A stretch of DNA of 34,550 nucleotides. It comes from an uncultured Rhodospirillales bacterium. GTDB lineage: Bacteria > Pseudomonadota > Alphaproteobacteria > Acetobacterales > Acetobacteraceae. Made by a program: the position numbers and the translations under genes. The stretch's first letter is position 1, and every line of letters begins with the position of its first letter. The notes beneath the pieces are model-generated. The model was given only the letters and a program-made list of their open reading frames with translations. It searched no databases and was not told the origin of the DNA. This document shows positions 14,519-24,500 of this stretch, piece after piece. Location: the NCBI GenBank assembly GCA_903864895.1, contig CAIPHQ010000216.1, forward strand, positions 1 to 34,550, in the 5' to 3' direction.

Positions 14519-15367
14519 CTACTTCGCCGCGTCCCAGCCATCGCGGATCAGCTTGATGCCTTCCAGATACACCTGATCCGGCGGCGAGAAATCGCGCCAC
14601 ACGCGCGTGGCGGCGGCCAAGGCGGGCAGGGCGCGGCCAAAGCTTTCAATCACGCACCAACCGTCATAGCCCACCGCCCGCAACGCCTTGAAATGCGGGC
14701 CGAACGCGATGTGCCCGCGCCCCGGCGTGCCACGGTCGTTTTCCGAGATATGCACATGCCGCAGCTTGGGGGCGGCCTGATACACGATGCCGACCGGGTC
14801 TTTCTCCTCGATATTCGCGTGAAAGGTGTCGTGCATCACGCCGAAATTAGGGTGGTCTACCCGCCCGGCATGCGCCAGTGCATCGGCCATTGTGGTCAGA
14901 ATATAGGCCTCGAACCGGTTCAGATATTCCACCACGATGGGAATGCCGTGCTGCGTGGCATTTTCCGCCACCTTGCGATGCACTTCGGCCAGACGGCCTT
15001 TTTCCAGATCGGTCGGCCCCTCGCCGGTGAACTGCCCCAGCGGTTGATGGATCGGCCCGCAGAGAATGGGGGAGCCGAGCGCCTTGGCCCATTCGGTCGC
15101 CTCGCTCAGCCACGCGACGGCCTTGTCCCGGTGGGCCTTGTCTTCGCTCAGAGGGTTGTGCTCGGCGTCCGGGATGATGGTGATGGCGGTGCATTCCAGC
15201 CCGCAATCACGAATCTGGCGGCCGAGGCGGGTGTAATGCGCGGTGTCGCCGCCGAACATCGGGATTTCCACGCCGTCATACCCGGCGGCCTTCAAGGCCT
15301 CCATCTGCGGCAGATGGGTTTCGTCCACATGCCCGGTCCACAGCAACAGGTTGAAGCCGATCTTCAT
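14519..15367 (-). CDS. Ketose 3-epimerase / hydroxypyruvate isomerase-like TIM-barrel protein
   Basis: A 282-aa sugar-phosphate isomerase/epimerase-fold (AP endonuclease family 2-like) protein. Likely metal ligands are Glu147 (VVEYLNRFE), Asp180 and His183 (MHDTFHANIEE), His206 (HVHISENDRG) and Glu241 (VIESFGR). The pattern IEEKDP, ENDRGTPGRGH and LPALAAATRVWRD resembles D-tagatose/D-psicose 3-epimerases closely. It would interconvert ketoses at C3, in the cytoplasm. The start ATG at 15367 follows GAGGAAA. It lies 31 nt after the nucleoside hydrolase gene and ends just before the antitoxin operator. The exact sugar is unknown. Confidence 0.88.
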   Translation of the reverse strand: MKIGFNLLLWTGHVDETHLPQMEALKAAGYDGVEIPMFGGDTAHYTRLGRQIRDCGLECTAITIIPDAEHNPLSEDKAHRDKAVAWLSEATEWAKALGSPILCGPIHQPLGQFTGEGPTDLEKGRLAEVHRKVAENATQHGIPIVVEYLNRFEAYILTTMADALAHAGRVDHPNFGVMHDTFHANIEEKDPVGIVYQAAPKLRHVHISENDRGTPGRGHIAFGPHFKALRAVGYDGWCVIESFGRALPALAAATRVWRDFSPPDQVYLEGIKLIRDGWDAAK

Positions 15368-15398
15368 GGCGGTTTCCTCGTTTCTTGTTGATGCGGGC

Positions 15399-16355
15399 TT
15401 ATGCTTTACCCGCGAAGGTGCGCAGCAGCAATTCGGCGAAGCCGGTGGCGTCGGCATCAAACGCCACATCGCAATTCGGTGCCTCGCTGCCGCGGAAATG
15501 CGTGTCGATCACCGTGCGGCCCACGGTCAGTTCGCCGTGCGTTTCCACCGCCACATGCAAGCGCCGAGTGGTAATCAGCGCCGGATTGATCAGAAAGCCG
15601 ACGGCGAGTGCGTCATGCACCGGGGTGGAGTGTTCAATCTCCTGCTTCTGGTCGTCGTCATGCACCGCAATCCGGTGCCCGATGAAATCTGCGGCCGCCT
15701 GCCCGGCGGGCGTGCCCAGCGCGTGCAAGGCGTGGCAATGCGCCGCCGTGATCAGCGCGCGATGCGTGCAGTCCAGTGTGACCAGCGTGATCTTCTCAAA
15801 GCCAGCGGCAAACACGCTGGCCGCCGCCTCCGGGTCGCCCCAGATGTTGAACTCTGCCGAGGGCGTTACGTTGCCCAGGGCATGCGCGCCGCCCATGATG
15901 ACCAATTCCGGCACCAGACTGACGAATTTCGGGTCGAGCGCGATGCAGGCGGCGATGTTGGACAGCGGGGCCACCGGCACCAGTGCAATCGGGTCGGTGG
16001 CGGCGCGGTAGGTCTCGATCAGGAATTCCACTGCGCTGGCATTCTGCTTGGCCAGCGTGGTGGGCGGCACCGGCAGCGCGCCGGGGTGGTATTTGCCGGC
16101 ACGGTCGTTGACCTTGCGCGAAATGGGAAACTCGCTGCGCACGATCGGCCGGGCGAGACCCTCGTACACCGGAATATCGCCGCGCCCGATATGTTCCAGC
16201 ACCCGTAGCGTGTTGTCGGTGCACGACGCAACCGGGATATTGCCGTTCACCGTGGTGCAGCCGATCAGGTCCAGCGCCGGGTGCAGGGCTGCGAGCATGA
16301 CGGCCACGGCGTCATCGGTGCCGGTATCGACGTCGAGGATCAGTTTGCGCGCCAT
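15399..16355 (-). CDS. Nucleoside hydrolase (IUNH family)
   Basis: A 318-aa enzyme of the inosine-uridine preferring nucleoside hydrolase family. The N-terminal LDVDTGTDDAVAV has the calcium-binding aspartates (Asp8, Asp10, Asp14, Asp15). TTVNGN, a VPVAPLSNIA segment, IMGGA, EFNIWGDPEAA and VHDALAV, with the C-terminal metal Asp, complete the family pattern. Such enzymes hydrolyse the N-glycosidic bond of ribonucleosides to ribose and base; some bacterial members act on other glycosides. No signal peptide, so cytoplasmic. The start is ATG 16355, with GGAG about 10 nt upstream; the longer frame from 16454 overlaps the upstream gene and is rejected. Its presence suggests the locus handles a nucleoside or N-glycoside. 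Confidence 0.93.
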   Translation of the reverse strand: MARKLILDVDTGTDDAVAVMLAALHPALDLIGCTTVNGNIPVASCTDNTLRVLEHIGRGDIPVYEGLARPIVRSEFPISRKVNDRAGKYHPGALPVPPTTLAKQNASAVEFLIETYRAATDPIALVPVAPLSNIAACIALDPKFVSLVPELVIMGGAHALGNVTPSAEFNIWGDPEAAASVFAAGFEKITLVTLDCTHRALITAAHCHALHALGTPAGQAAADFIGHRIAVHDDDQKQEIEHSTPVHDALAVGFLINPALITTRRLHVAVETHGELTVGRTVIDTHFRGSEAPNCDVAFDADATGFAELLLRTFAGKA

Positions 16356-16413
16356 GATCCGTTTGCTCCATGCCTGTGGCGCGAACGGTGCCGCAGGTTG
16401 GTGGGCGGTGCAA

Positions 16414-17229
16414 TCACCTCCGAAGCCACGCCCGCAGCACATCCCGGCACGCAATCGTCTCCGTCAGCACGTCGTCGTAGAGCGTGTCCATGTAATCCTG
16501 ATGCACCCATTCCACCGCCAGCCAGCCGCCATATCCGGCGTCACGCAGTGTGCCCAGCATCGCGCCCATGTTGATGGTGCCCTGTGACAGCTTGGTTTGC
16601 AGCGCACCCGGCCTGGCCTGCCGCACATGCACATGCGCCGCATACGGGGCCAGCACATCGATGGCGTCCTGCGTGAAGCCCAGACAGGTGAAGTGGGCGT
16701 AGTCCAGCGTGAGTTTCAGCCCGGGCACACGCGCCAGCAGTTGCAGCGTCAGGGCCGGGCTTTCCAGATAGGAATGCACATGCGGCTCGATGGTCAGCGT
16801 GACCCCTTCGGCCTGCGCGATGGGCAGCAGCGTGTTCAGGGCTGTGGCCGACACAGCCAGCGCATCCGCACGGCTTTGGCCGGGGTTGCACACGCCGGGC
16901 AGGATGAAAACGGTGGGAATGCCCGCCGCCGCGCAGAAGCGGGCCACACGGCGGAAATCCCCGGCGTTGCGGTCCAGCGTGGCGGGGTCGGCCAGATTGC
17001 GGCCGGCCAGCGTGTCACCGAACAGGTGGTAAAAACACGGGGCGGGGAAGCCGAGCCCGCGCACCTGCCGCGCCATCGCCTCCGGGTCGGCCAATAGGTC
17101 GGGTTTGGACAGGGCCGGGCCGTAGAAATAGCCCATGTCCAGCCCGCCGAAGCCGAGCGTGCGAGCGATGCCGATGGCCTCCGGCATTGAACAGGCGCGC
17201 AGTGACCAGGATGTCAGGCATAGTTGCAT
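16414..17229 (-). CDS. Sugar phosphate isomerase/epimerase-type TIM-barrel protein
   Basis: A 271-aa xylose-isomerase-like TIM-barrel protein. Likely metal ligands are Glu148 (TIEPHVHSY), Asp176 and His179 (TLDYAHF), His201 (HVHVRQ) and Glu240 (LAVEWVHQDY). It belongs to the broad isomerase/epimerase family, and sequence alone does not tell the sugar. The start ATG at 17229 is preceded by GGGAGG at 7-nt spacing. The frame begins 10 nt after the oxidoreductase stop, so the two are co-transcribed. Probably acts on the same substrate as the neighbouring oxidoreductase, as in many inositol or rare-sugar loci. Confidence 0.87.
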   Translation of the reverse strand: MQLCLTSWSLRACSMPEAIGIARTLGFGGLDMGYFYGPALSKPDLLADPEAMARQVRGLGFPAPCFYHLFGDTLAGRNLADPATLDRNAGDFRRVARFCAAAGIPTVFILPGVCNPGQSRADALAVSATALNTLLPIAQAEGVTLTIEPHVHSYLESPALTLQLLARVPGLKLTLDYAHFTCLGFTQDAIDVLAPYAAHVHVRQARPGALQTKLSQGTINMGAMLGTLRDAGYGGWLAVEWVHQDYMDTLYDDVLTETIACRDVLRAWLRR

Positions 17230-17239
17230 CGCCGCCTCC

Positions 17240-18289
17240 CTAAACATGTTCGGGTTTGCCGCTGGCCGCCGAGCGGTACAGCGCATCCAGAATCTCGACG
17301 TCGGTCATGCCGCCCCACGGGCGCACCGCGGCGGGCGTCAGGCGGCCGAGGCAGACATCAATGAAGCGGTGTACCGGGGTGATGGGGTCGGGCGCGCCGT
17401 CTCCGGCGGCAATGTCCAGCGTCTCGCCGCTGCCGTCATGGCAGCGCAGGATCAACCGTTCGCGCTCCACGTCCAGCAGCACCATGCCTTCGGTGCCGAA
17501 CAGGCGGAGGTCCACCTGAAACGGGCTGCCCTTGGGCACGGTGGCGGAACCTGAGACCACACCGGTTGCGCCATTGGCGAAGCGCAGCGTGGCGGCGTCG
17601 TAGTAGTCCACCTGTGCCGGGGACAGGCCGGTGATCGCTGTCACCTCGGCGGGGGCGAGTTCGTTGCTGACAAAGCCCAGCAGGCCCAGTGCGTGCGTCA
17701 GTTGCCCCCACCCGTAGCCGCCCGCCGCGCCCGGTGTGGCCCATGTGGAGGGCGGCGGGCGGAACAAATGGGTGGCGGTTTCCAGCATCGGCTGGCCTGC
17801 GAACAGGTCGGCGAGCGGCGAGGCCATGTGGCAGACCACGTGACGGATCTCACCGATGCGGCCATGCGCCACCCAGCCGCGGGCGGTCGCGGCATAGGCT
17901 TTGTAGTTCCAGGCGTGCGGCACCATCAGCCCAAGCCCGAGCGAAGCTGCCTCCACCTGCATCTGCCGTGCATCGCAGGCGCTGACGGCGGCGGGTTTCT
18001 CCACCAGCACATGACACCCGGCGCGCAGTGCCATCAAGGCATGTTGCGCGTGCAGCGTATGCGGTGAGGCGACGATCACGCCGTCCAATTCAACATCTTC
18101 CAGCCATTGCACGGGGTCTTCATGACCGTAGGCAATACCGAAATGCGTTAGCAGGCGTTGCAGTTCCTCAGCGCCGAGGCGGCTGATGGCCTCAACCCGG
18201 GCCTGCGGGTGCGCCTGCACCACCGGAATATGGCTCAGCGCCGCCCACCATCCCGCGCCGACGATGCCGATGCGCGCTGTGTCTTTCAT
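17240..18289 (-). CDS. Gfo/Idh/MocA-family oxidoreductase
   Basis: A 349-aa NAD(P)-dependent dehydrogenase. The N-terminal Rossmann motif is GIVGAGWWA (8-16), and the family EKP motif is LVEKPAAV (95-102), with the catalytic-region histidine in GWGQLTHALGLL. The C-terminal half is the alpha/beta substrate domain. Members oxidise sugars, inositols, amino-sugar or sugar-acid derivatives. The start ATG at 18289 follows GGGAGG. It is the first gene of the minus-strand catabolic operon (oxidoreductase, TIM barrel, nucleoside hydrolase, epimerase), divergent from the giant exoprotein gene. Specific substrate unknown. Confidence 0.92.
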   Translation of the reverse strand: MKDTARIGIVGAGWWAALSHIPVVQAHPQARVEAISRLGAEELQRLLTHFGIAYGHEDPVQWLEDVELDGVIVASPHTLHAQHALMALRAGCHVLVEKPAAVSACDARQMQVEAASLGLGLMVPHAWNYKAYAATARGWVAHGRIGEIRHVVCHMASPLADLFAGQPMLETATHLFRPPPSTWATPGAAGGYGWGQLTHALGLLGFVSNELAPAEVTAITGLSPAQVDYYDAATLRFANGATGVVSGSATVPKGSPFQVDLRLFGTEGMVLLDVERERLILRCHDGSGETLDIAAGDGAPDPITPVHRFIDVCLGRLTPAAVRPWGGMTDVEILDALYRSAASGKPEHV

Positions 18290-18591
18290 GCCGTGCCTCC
18301 CGCCCGTGCATTGCGTCCGGCCTGATGCGCCACGCCGTTTGTGTCAACAGCGCTGACGCGCCTGCACGAGGCTCATTGGCGAGCTGCGCGCGGAAAGCTG
18401 GTATTACCAACGTGTTGGCCGGTCAATCAGCGCGGCGGGCTGCTGACGTATGACAATACGATTAAAATTTGCCAAATTCGTCCGGCGGCGCGATGCAGCG
18501 TGTAGAAGCGTATCAGCTGCCGGAGATCCGCCCGTTGCCGCTCGGGTAACTGCGGATTTCGCGTGGCGCGTTTGAATTGAGTGGGCTCCCG
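18290..18591. promoter_or_regulatory. Divergent intergenic region (oxidoreductase operon / giant exoprotein)
   Basis: A 302-nt non-coding stretch. It contains a near-palindrome CCAACGTGTTGG at 18407-18418, preceded by TATTA, resembling a LacI-type or similar operator and partly like the sequence at 5068-5086. An AT-rich patch at 18451-18478 (TGACAATACGATTAAAATTT) is a likely promoter core, probably for the exoprotein gene. No terminator or RNA gene was recognised. All are inferences from composition and symmetry. Confidence 0.4.
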
Positions 18592-21500
18592 ATGACCAAA
18601 ATGGCCAAGACAACCCTGCAGTCTCGCCGCCACCCGCCAGTGGCCGCGCCAGTACGCGCCGTTCCGGGGTGGCGCTTGTCCCGCGCCGGGCTGCTTGCCG
18701 GGGTCAGCCTTGCTGCCATGGCCTCCGCCGCATTTGTCGCGGCACCTGCCCGGGCCGGGTCACCGCCGGTATTCAGCGCCCAATGGTTCGCCGCCCGCGC
18801 GCAGGGCAGTGCGGCCACCGCCAGCGGCACCTCTGCCGCGGGTGGGCTCAACACCGCGGCGGCCGCGCAGACGCAGGCCAGGCAGTCCATCGCCAACCTT
18901 GCCAAGATGGCGGCCGCCATCAACGCGGCGCAGTCGTTTCAGGCTTCGGCGGCGGCCATCGGAGCAGGCACTTTGGCGGCGGGTGTGCCCAACGGTCTGG
19001 TGGCAGGCGGCCTGATGCCGCAACAAGGCGCGGTGGCGGGCGGCACGGCATGGATCGGGGCAAATCTGCCCAGCCAGACCACCGCCGGCGACCGCACCAC
19101 CGTGATGGTCACGCAAACCCAGCCGCAGGCGCTGCTGAACTGGGAAAGCTTCAATGTCGGCGCCAAGACCACGCTGGCGTTCGACCAGTCCAGCAAGGGC
19201 GGTGCAAGCGCCTCCAACTGGGTTGCGCTGAACAAGGTGCCCGCGAGCGTCGCGCCCAGCCAGATTCTCGGCACCATCACTGCGCCCGGCAAGGTCTTTG
19301 TCATCAATCAGAGCGGCATCCTGTTCGGCGCCGGCTCGCAGGTGAACGTCAATTCGCTGATCGCCTCGGCGGCCGATCTGCCCGCCAGCATCACGCCCGG
19401 CGTCAGCGGCGGGGCGGCGTCGGTGGCCTATTCGCTGTATGGTGCGCAGTCCGGCAGCAGTTTTGCTGCCAGTTTCCTCGCCGCTGCGTCCAACAGCACG
19501 GTCGAGGTGCAGGCCGGCGCGCAGATCACGACCAACCCTCCGGCCTCGGCCACCTCGGGCGGCGGGTATGTGATGCTGTTCGGCGGCACCGCGCGCAATG
19601 CGGGATCCATCAGCACGCCGCAGGGCCAGACCGTGCTGGCCTCGGGCACCGACTTCACGCTGCGCCAGGGCTACAGCACGCAGGGCAACCAGACTGCCAC
19701 CATGCGCGGCTCACAGGTGGCCACATCCGGCATCGCGGGCAGCACTGAAAACACCGGCATCATCACCGCCACGGATGGCGACGTGTCGCTGGTGGGGCAT
19801 AGCATCCGGCAATCGGGCGTCGCGCTCGCCACCACCTCGGTCAATGTGCGCGGCACGGTGCATCTGCTCAGCGACACCGCTGACGCGACTGCGACCATCA
19901 CCATCGCGCCGGACAGCGTGACGGCCGTGTTGCCGGACGACAGCACGACGACCGCGCTGAATTCCCAGCGCAGCCAGTTGATCACGCAGTCCGCGTCGCT
20001 GGACTTGCTGCGGCTCGTGGCACCCAGCAGCAGCAATCCGCAAGTCAACAATGTCGGCACCTTGTCCGACCGGCTGGATCTGTCGCGGGTGGAAATCACC
20101 ACCGGCGGTTCGGTGGAATTCTCACGCGGGTCCATCACGCTGGCGCAGGGCGGGCAAGTGGCGGTGCAGGCCGCCGGGCGCGTGCAGGCCGACAGTACGG
20201 CGGCGCTGGACGTGGCAGGCCAGTTGAACGTCTCGCTGCCGATGTCGGCCAATGAACTGGCCATCAGCGTGCAGCCGTTCGAGCAGCGCGATGCGCCGGT
20301 GAACCGCACGTCCGGTGGCCTGAACAGCACCACCGTCACTATCGACCAGCGTGATCTTGTGCTGGTTCCTGCCAGCGCCCTGTACGCCACCGACCGCTAT
20401 TACACCGGCGGCGGCCTGCTGGAAGTCAGCGGCTACCTGAACACCACCGGCCATACCATCGGCGAATGGGCGGCACTTGGCGGCACCATCGCGATTGCGG
20501 CGCATGAAGTGGTGGCGCAGACCGATGCCTCCTTCAACATCGCGGGCGGCTCGGTCGCGTATCAGGCCGGCACCATCAGCGCCACCTATCTGCAAGGCGC
20601 GGACGGGCAGATTTACAACGCCAATACTGCCCCTGCCGGGCAGCGCTACACCGGCATTTACAAGGGTGTGACGATTGATCATGCACGCTGGAACACCAGC
20701 GATGTATTCCGCAATCCGCTGTTCGCCCCGGCATCTGTCTATGAAGCCGGCTATGTGGTTGGGCGCGATGCGGGCACGCTGAAAATCAGTGCGCCCACGG
20801 CGATTTTTGAAGGGTCCGTGTCGGCTGGCATTGTCGCCGGGCCGTATCAGGCCACGCAGCGGGCCGCCACTGTCACCGATGGCTATAACGCGCCACAGAA
20901 CGCCGTGGCGCAGCCGGGCACATTGGCCTTCGTGAAGTTCGACGCCGGCGGTGTCACCGGCGCATGGCGCAGCGATGTGCAGATTTCCGGTAACCTGCCT
21001 GCGCTGGCCGATCAACTCGGCATTAATACCGCTATTCCCACGGAACGCGACCACACGGTGTGGCTGTCCGCAGCGGCCTTGAATGCGGCCGGGCTGGGGG
21101 GGCTTTCGATCGCCAGCACCAATTCGATCCAGATTGCAACCAGCATCACGCTGGCGCCTGGCGGCACGGTTTCCCTTGTAGCCCCGGCTGTGGATTTTGC
21201 CGCGGGTGTCACCGCGCGCGGCGGTGCGGTGTCGGCCGGGAATATCATCACCACCACCAGCGGCACCACGGCGCGCAGCACACTGGGCATACTGAACGAA
21301 GCCTCGGTGACACTGGAATCCGGGGCCAGCATCGACACGCGCGGCCAATGGACCAATGCGCGGCTTGATCCGTCGAATATCGCCGGTGAGGCATTCGTCA
21401 ACGGTGGCAACGTCACCTTCGACAGCACGGGCCGCCTTGTGCTGCTGCCCGGCAGCCTGATTGACGCATCGTCCGGCGCCGCGCTGCTGGCCAGCGGCAA

Positions 21501-24500
21501 GACGCTGTCCGGCAAGGGCGGCAGCGTCACGCTGATCGCCAACGATCCCCAATTTGCCAATGACAAGTCGCACTCCAAAGTGCAGGTCGATGGCACCATC
21601 CGCTCGGACGGCGTGACGGGTGGCGGCACGCTGAAGCTGGTGGCGCAAAATGTGATCGTTGCCGCGCAACAGCCAACACTCGCGTTCGGCACAATCTGGC
21701 TTGGCCCGTCGTTCTTCGGCATGGGCTTTACCACCTACGACATCAACGGCCTTGCCGGGCTGACCGTGGCAGCGGGCACCACCATTGAAGCCGCAGCCCC
21801 GGTGTATCAATTCGCCCAACTCAGCAGCAGTGTGCCCACCGGCAGTGATCCCTCGGCAGCACTGCAACTCTGGCTGCCGCCGGTTTACATTGAGGACCAG
21901 TTGCACGCCACGCTCACGCAGCGGCAGGGCGTCAGCCTTGTGCTGCGTGCGGCGGCCAACGCGGGCAGCAACACTGCGATGGGCGGCACGCTGTCGGTGG
22001 GCAGCGGCGCATCGCTGTCCGTGGATCCGGGACAGTCGGTGCGGCTGGAAGGCTACAAGCGCGTTACCATCGACGGCACCATTACCGCGCATGGCGGCAC
22101 GATTGCCGTGGTCAACATGCAGCAGGAAAACTACACGCTTGGCCGCTCGCCCGGTCTGATGCAGGGCAATCCGGTGTGGCTGGGTGACACCAGCGTGCTC
22201 GATGCATCTGCGCAGGCTTACACGTCCGTTGACGTGCGCGGGCGCAGCTTCGGCGTAGTGCCGTCCGGCGGCAGCATCACCATCGGCGCGTATGGCGGGT
22301 CGCAGGGTGACGGCGCTGGCAGCGTCATATCCACCGATGCGCAGGTCATCATTCGGCCCGGGGCGCAGGTGGATGCGTCCGGCACCTCGGCGGTGCTCGA
22401 CCCTGCGGCTGGCACGGTGGGTTCCATCGGCACGGCCGTGGTTGGCGGTGGCATTGCAACACTGGTGGCCAGCAGCGGCGGCACCATCGCTCTGTCATCC
22501 TACAACGGCATTTTCATCGACGGCACGCTGCGCGCCGTGTCGGGCGGCGCGGGGGCTGCGGGCGGCACGCTGGCCATGACGCTGGAAGCCCCGCTATATG
22601 CCGCCAACGCCCCCACACTGCCGACCTATGCCCAGCGCCAGCCGCGCCACATCCTGGTGTCGCAGGATACCACGTCGGATCTCGGCAGCGGCGCACTGAA
22701 CCCCGGTGACCTGACCCCGGCGGATGTACGCAATCAGGCGCGCATCAGCGTGGCACAGATCGATGCAGGCGGCTTTGCCAATGTGTCGCTGTTCGCCCGC
22801 GACTTCATCGTGTTCGATGGCGACGTCAATCTCGGCGTGGCCGGCAGCGTGAAATTTGCGCAGGGCACGTTCGGCGAAACCCGGTCCGACGCGCATGTCT
22901 CGATTGCCGCGCCGTATGTCGCACTCAGTGGTTTCACCACACATAGCGCGGAAAATGCGGTGTCCGGCATTTCGCTTGGCGGCACCAACTGGCTGCCGAA
23001 TACGCTCGACACGACGGCGAACCTGGCAATCACGGCTGACCTGATCGACATCAGCAACGAGCTTCGCTTCGGTGCGCTTGGCAAGCTTGATGGTGGCCTG
23101 AACCCGTTCGGCCACCACAAGGGGCTGGCCATTCATGTCGCCTATGCCGGTTTCCAGAGCATTGCCATCAACAGCACCGGTGATGTGCGGTTCAACACTG
23201 GCACCCTCGTCACCCCCGGCAATCTGGCATTCACGGCGGCGCAGCTGTACCCCACCACGCAGGCACTGGCCGCAGTGTATGCCGGGGTGAATTACCAGCA
23301 GGCGCATGATCCGTCGGCCAATCTGTATGCGGCGGGCGGATTGCTCAGCGTGGCGTGGAATGGTGTGGCCGCGCAGGCTCCCTATTCGGTGGCGGGCAGT
23401 CTGGTTCTGGCCGCGCCCACGGTCGAGCAGGGCGGCGTGATCCGCGCGCCCGAAGGCAACATCACGCTCGGCGCGGTGATTGATGGCCCGTCCGGCGCGC
23501 CGATTACGCAAAACAGCTTCACCACACTGGTGGAATTGCAGCCGGGCAGCGTCACCTCGGTCAGCGCCGCCGGTCAGATCATTCCGTTCGGCGGCAGCGC
23601 TGACAACCAGACCTACACTTACAACGGGCGCACCGTCGGCGCGCTGACGCCCGGTATCGCCATCGACGCGCAGGCGGTGCAATCCGACAGTGGCGCCACG
23701 CTGGACATCAGCGGCGGCGGTACGCTCAGCGGTGCGGTGTTCCAGACCGGGCGGGGCGGTTCAGTGGATACGCTGTTGCAGCCGCTGCAAAATTTCACCG
23801 GGACCACCCTGGCCAAGGCCACGCTGGCCACACGCCCGGTGTATGCCATCGTGCCGGGCTTCAGCGCAGGCTACGCGCCGGTGACGCCTCTAGACCAGAA
23901 CAGCAAGTATGCCGGATCCGTGCCCGCCACCGGACAACAGATCACACTCACCGAATCCGTCGATGGCTTGCCTCCGGGCACCTACACGCTGCTGCCGGCG
24001 TATTATGCGCTGCTGCCCGGCGCGTTCCGAGTGGAGATGAACACCGCCGTCCGCAACGTGGCCGCAGGCGTCGCGGATATCCCGGGCGGCTCCTACGTGG
24101 TGGGAGGTTACAGCGGCACGGCCAATACCGGCGTGCAGTCGGCGCTTGCGGTTCCGGTCACGCTCACCCCGGCCAGCGTGGTGCGCAGCTTTTCGCAGTA
24201 TGCCGAAACCAATTACAGCCAGTTTGAAATCGGCATTGCCGCCTCCACTGGCGCGCCGCGCACGGCCATTCTGGCGGATGCCAAGCAACTCACGCTGCTG
24301 TATCCCAGCGCCATTAGCGCGCCCGCCAGCGGCCTGCCCGCGCTGAGCTACCATGGCGTCTCCAGCTTCGCGCCGGCGGATGGCGGCTATGGCAGCACAG
24401 TGCAGGTGCAGGGCAAGTCCGGTGCCAACAGCCTGCCGGATTTCGAGATCACCGCGTCGGGCGCGGCCAGCACGGCCAACTTCGTCACGCTCAGCGCGGC

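Noticed and set aside
18577-18591. TTG start for the giant exoprotein
   Set aside because: ATG codons follow at 18592 and 18601, and no ribosome site is seen for the TTG.
20122-22092. 656-codon antisense frame inside the exoprotein gene
   Set aside because: Same shadow pattern; no motif or start signal.
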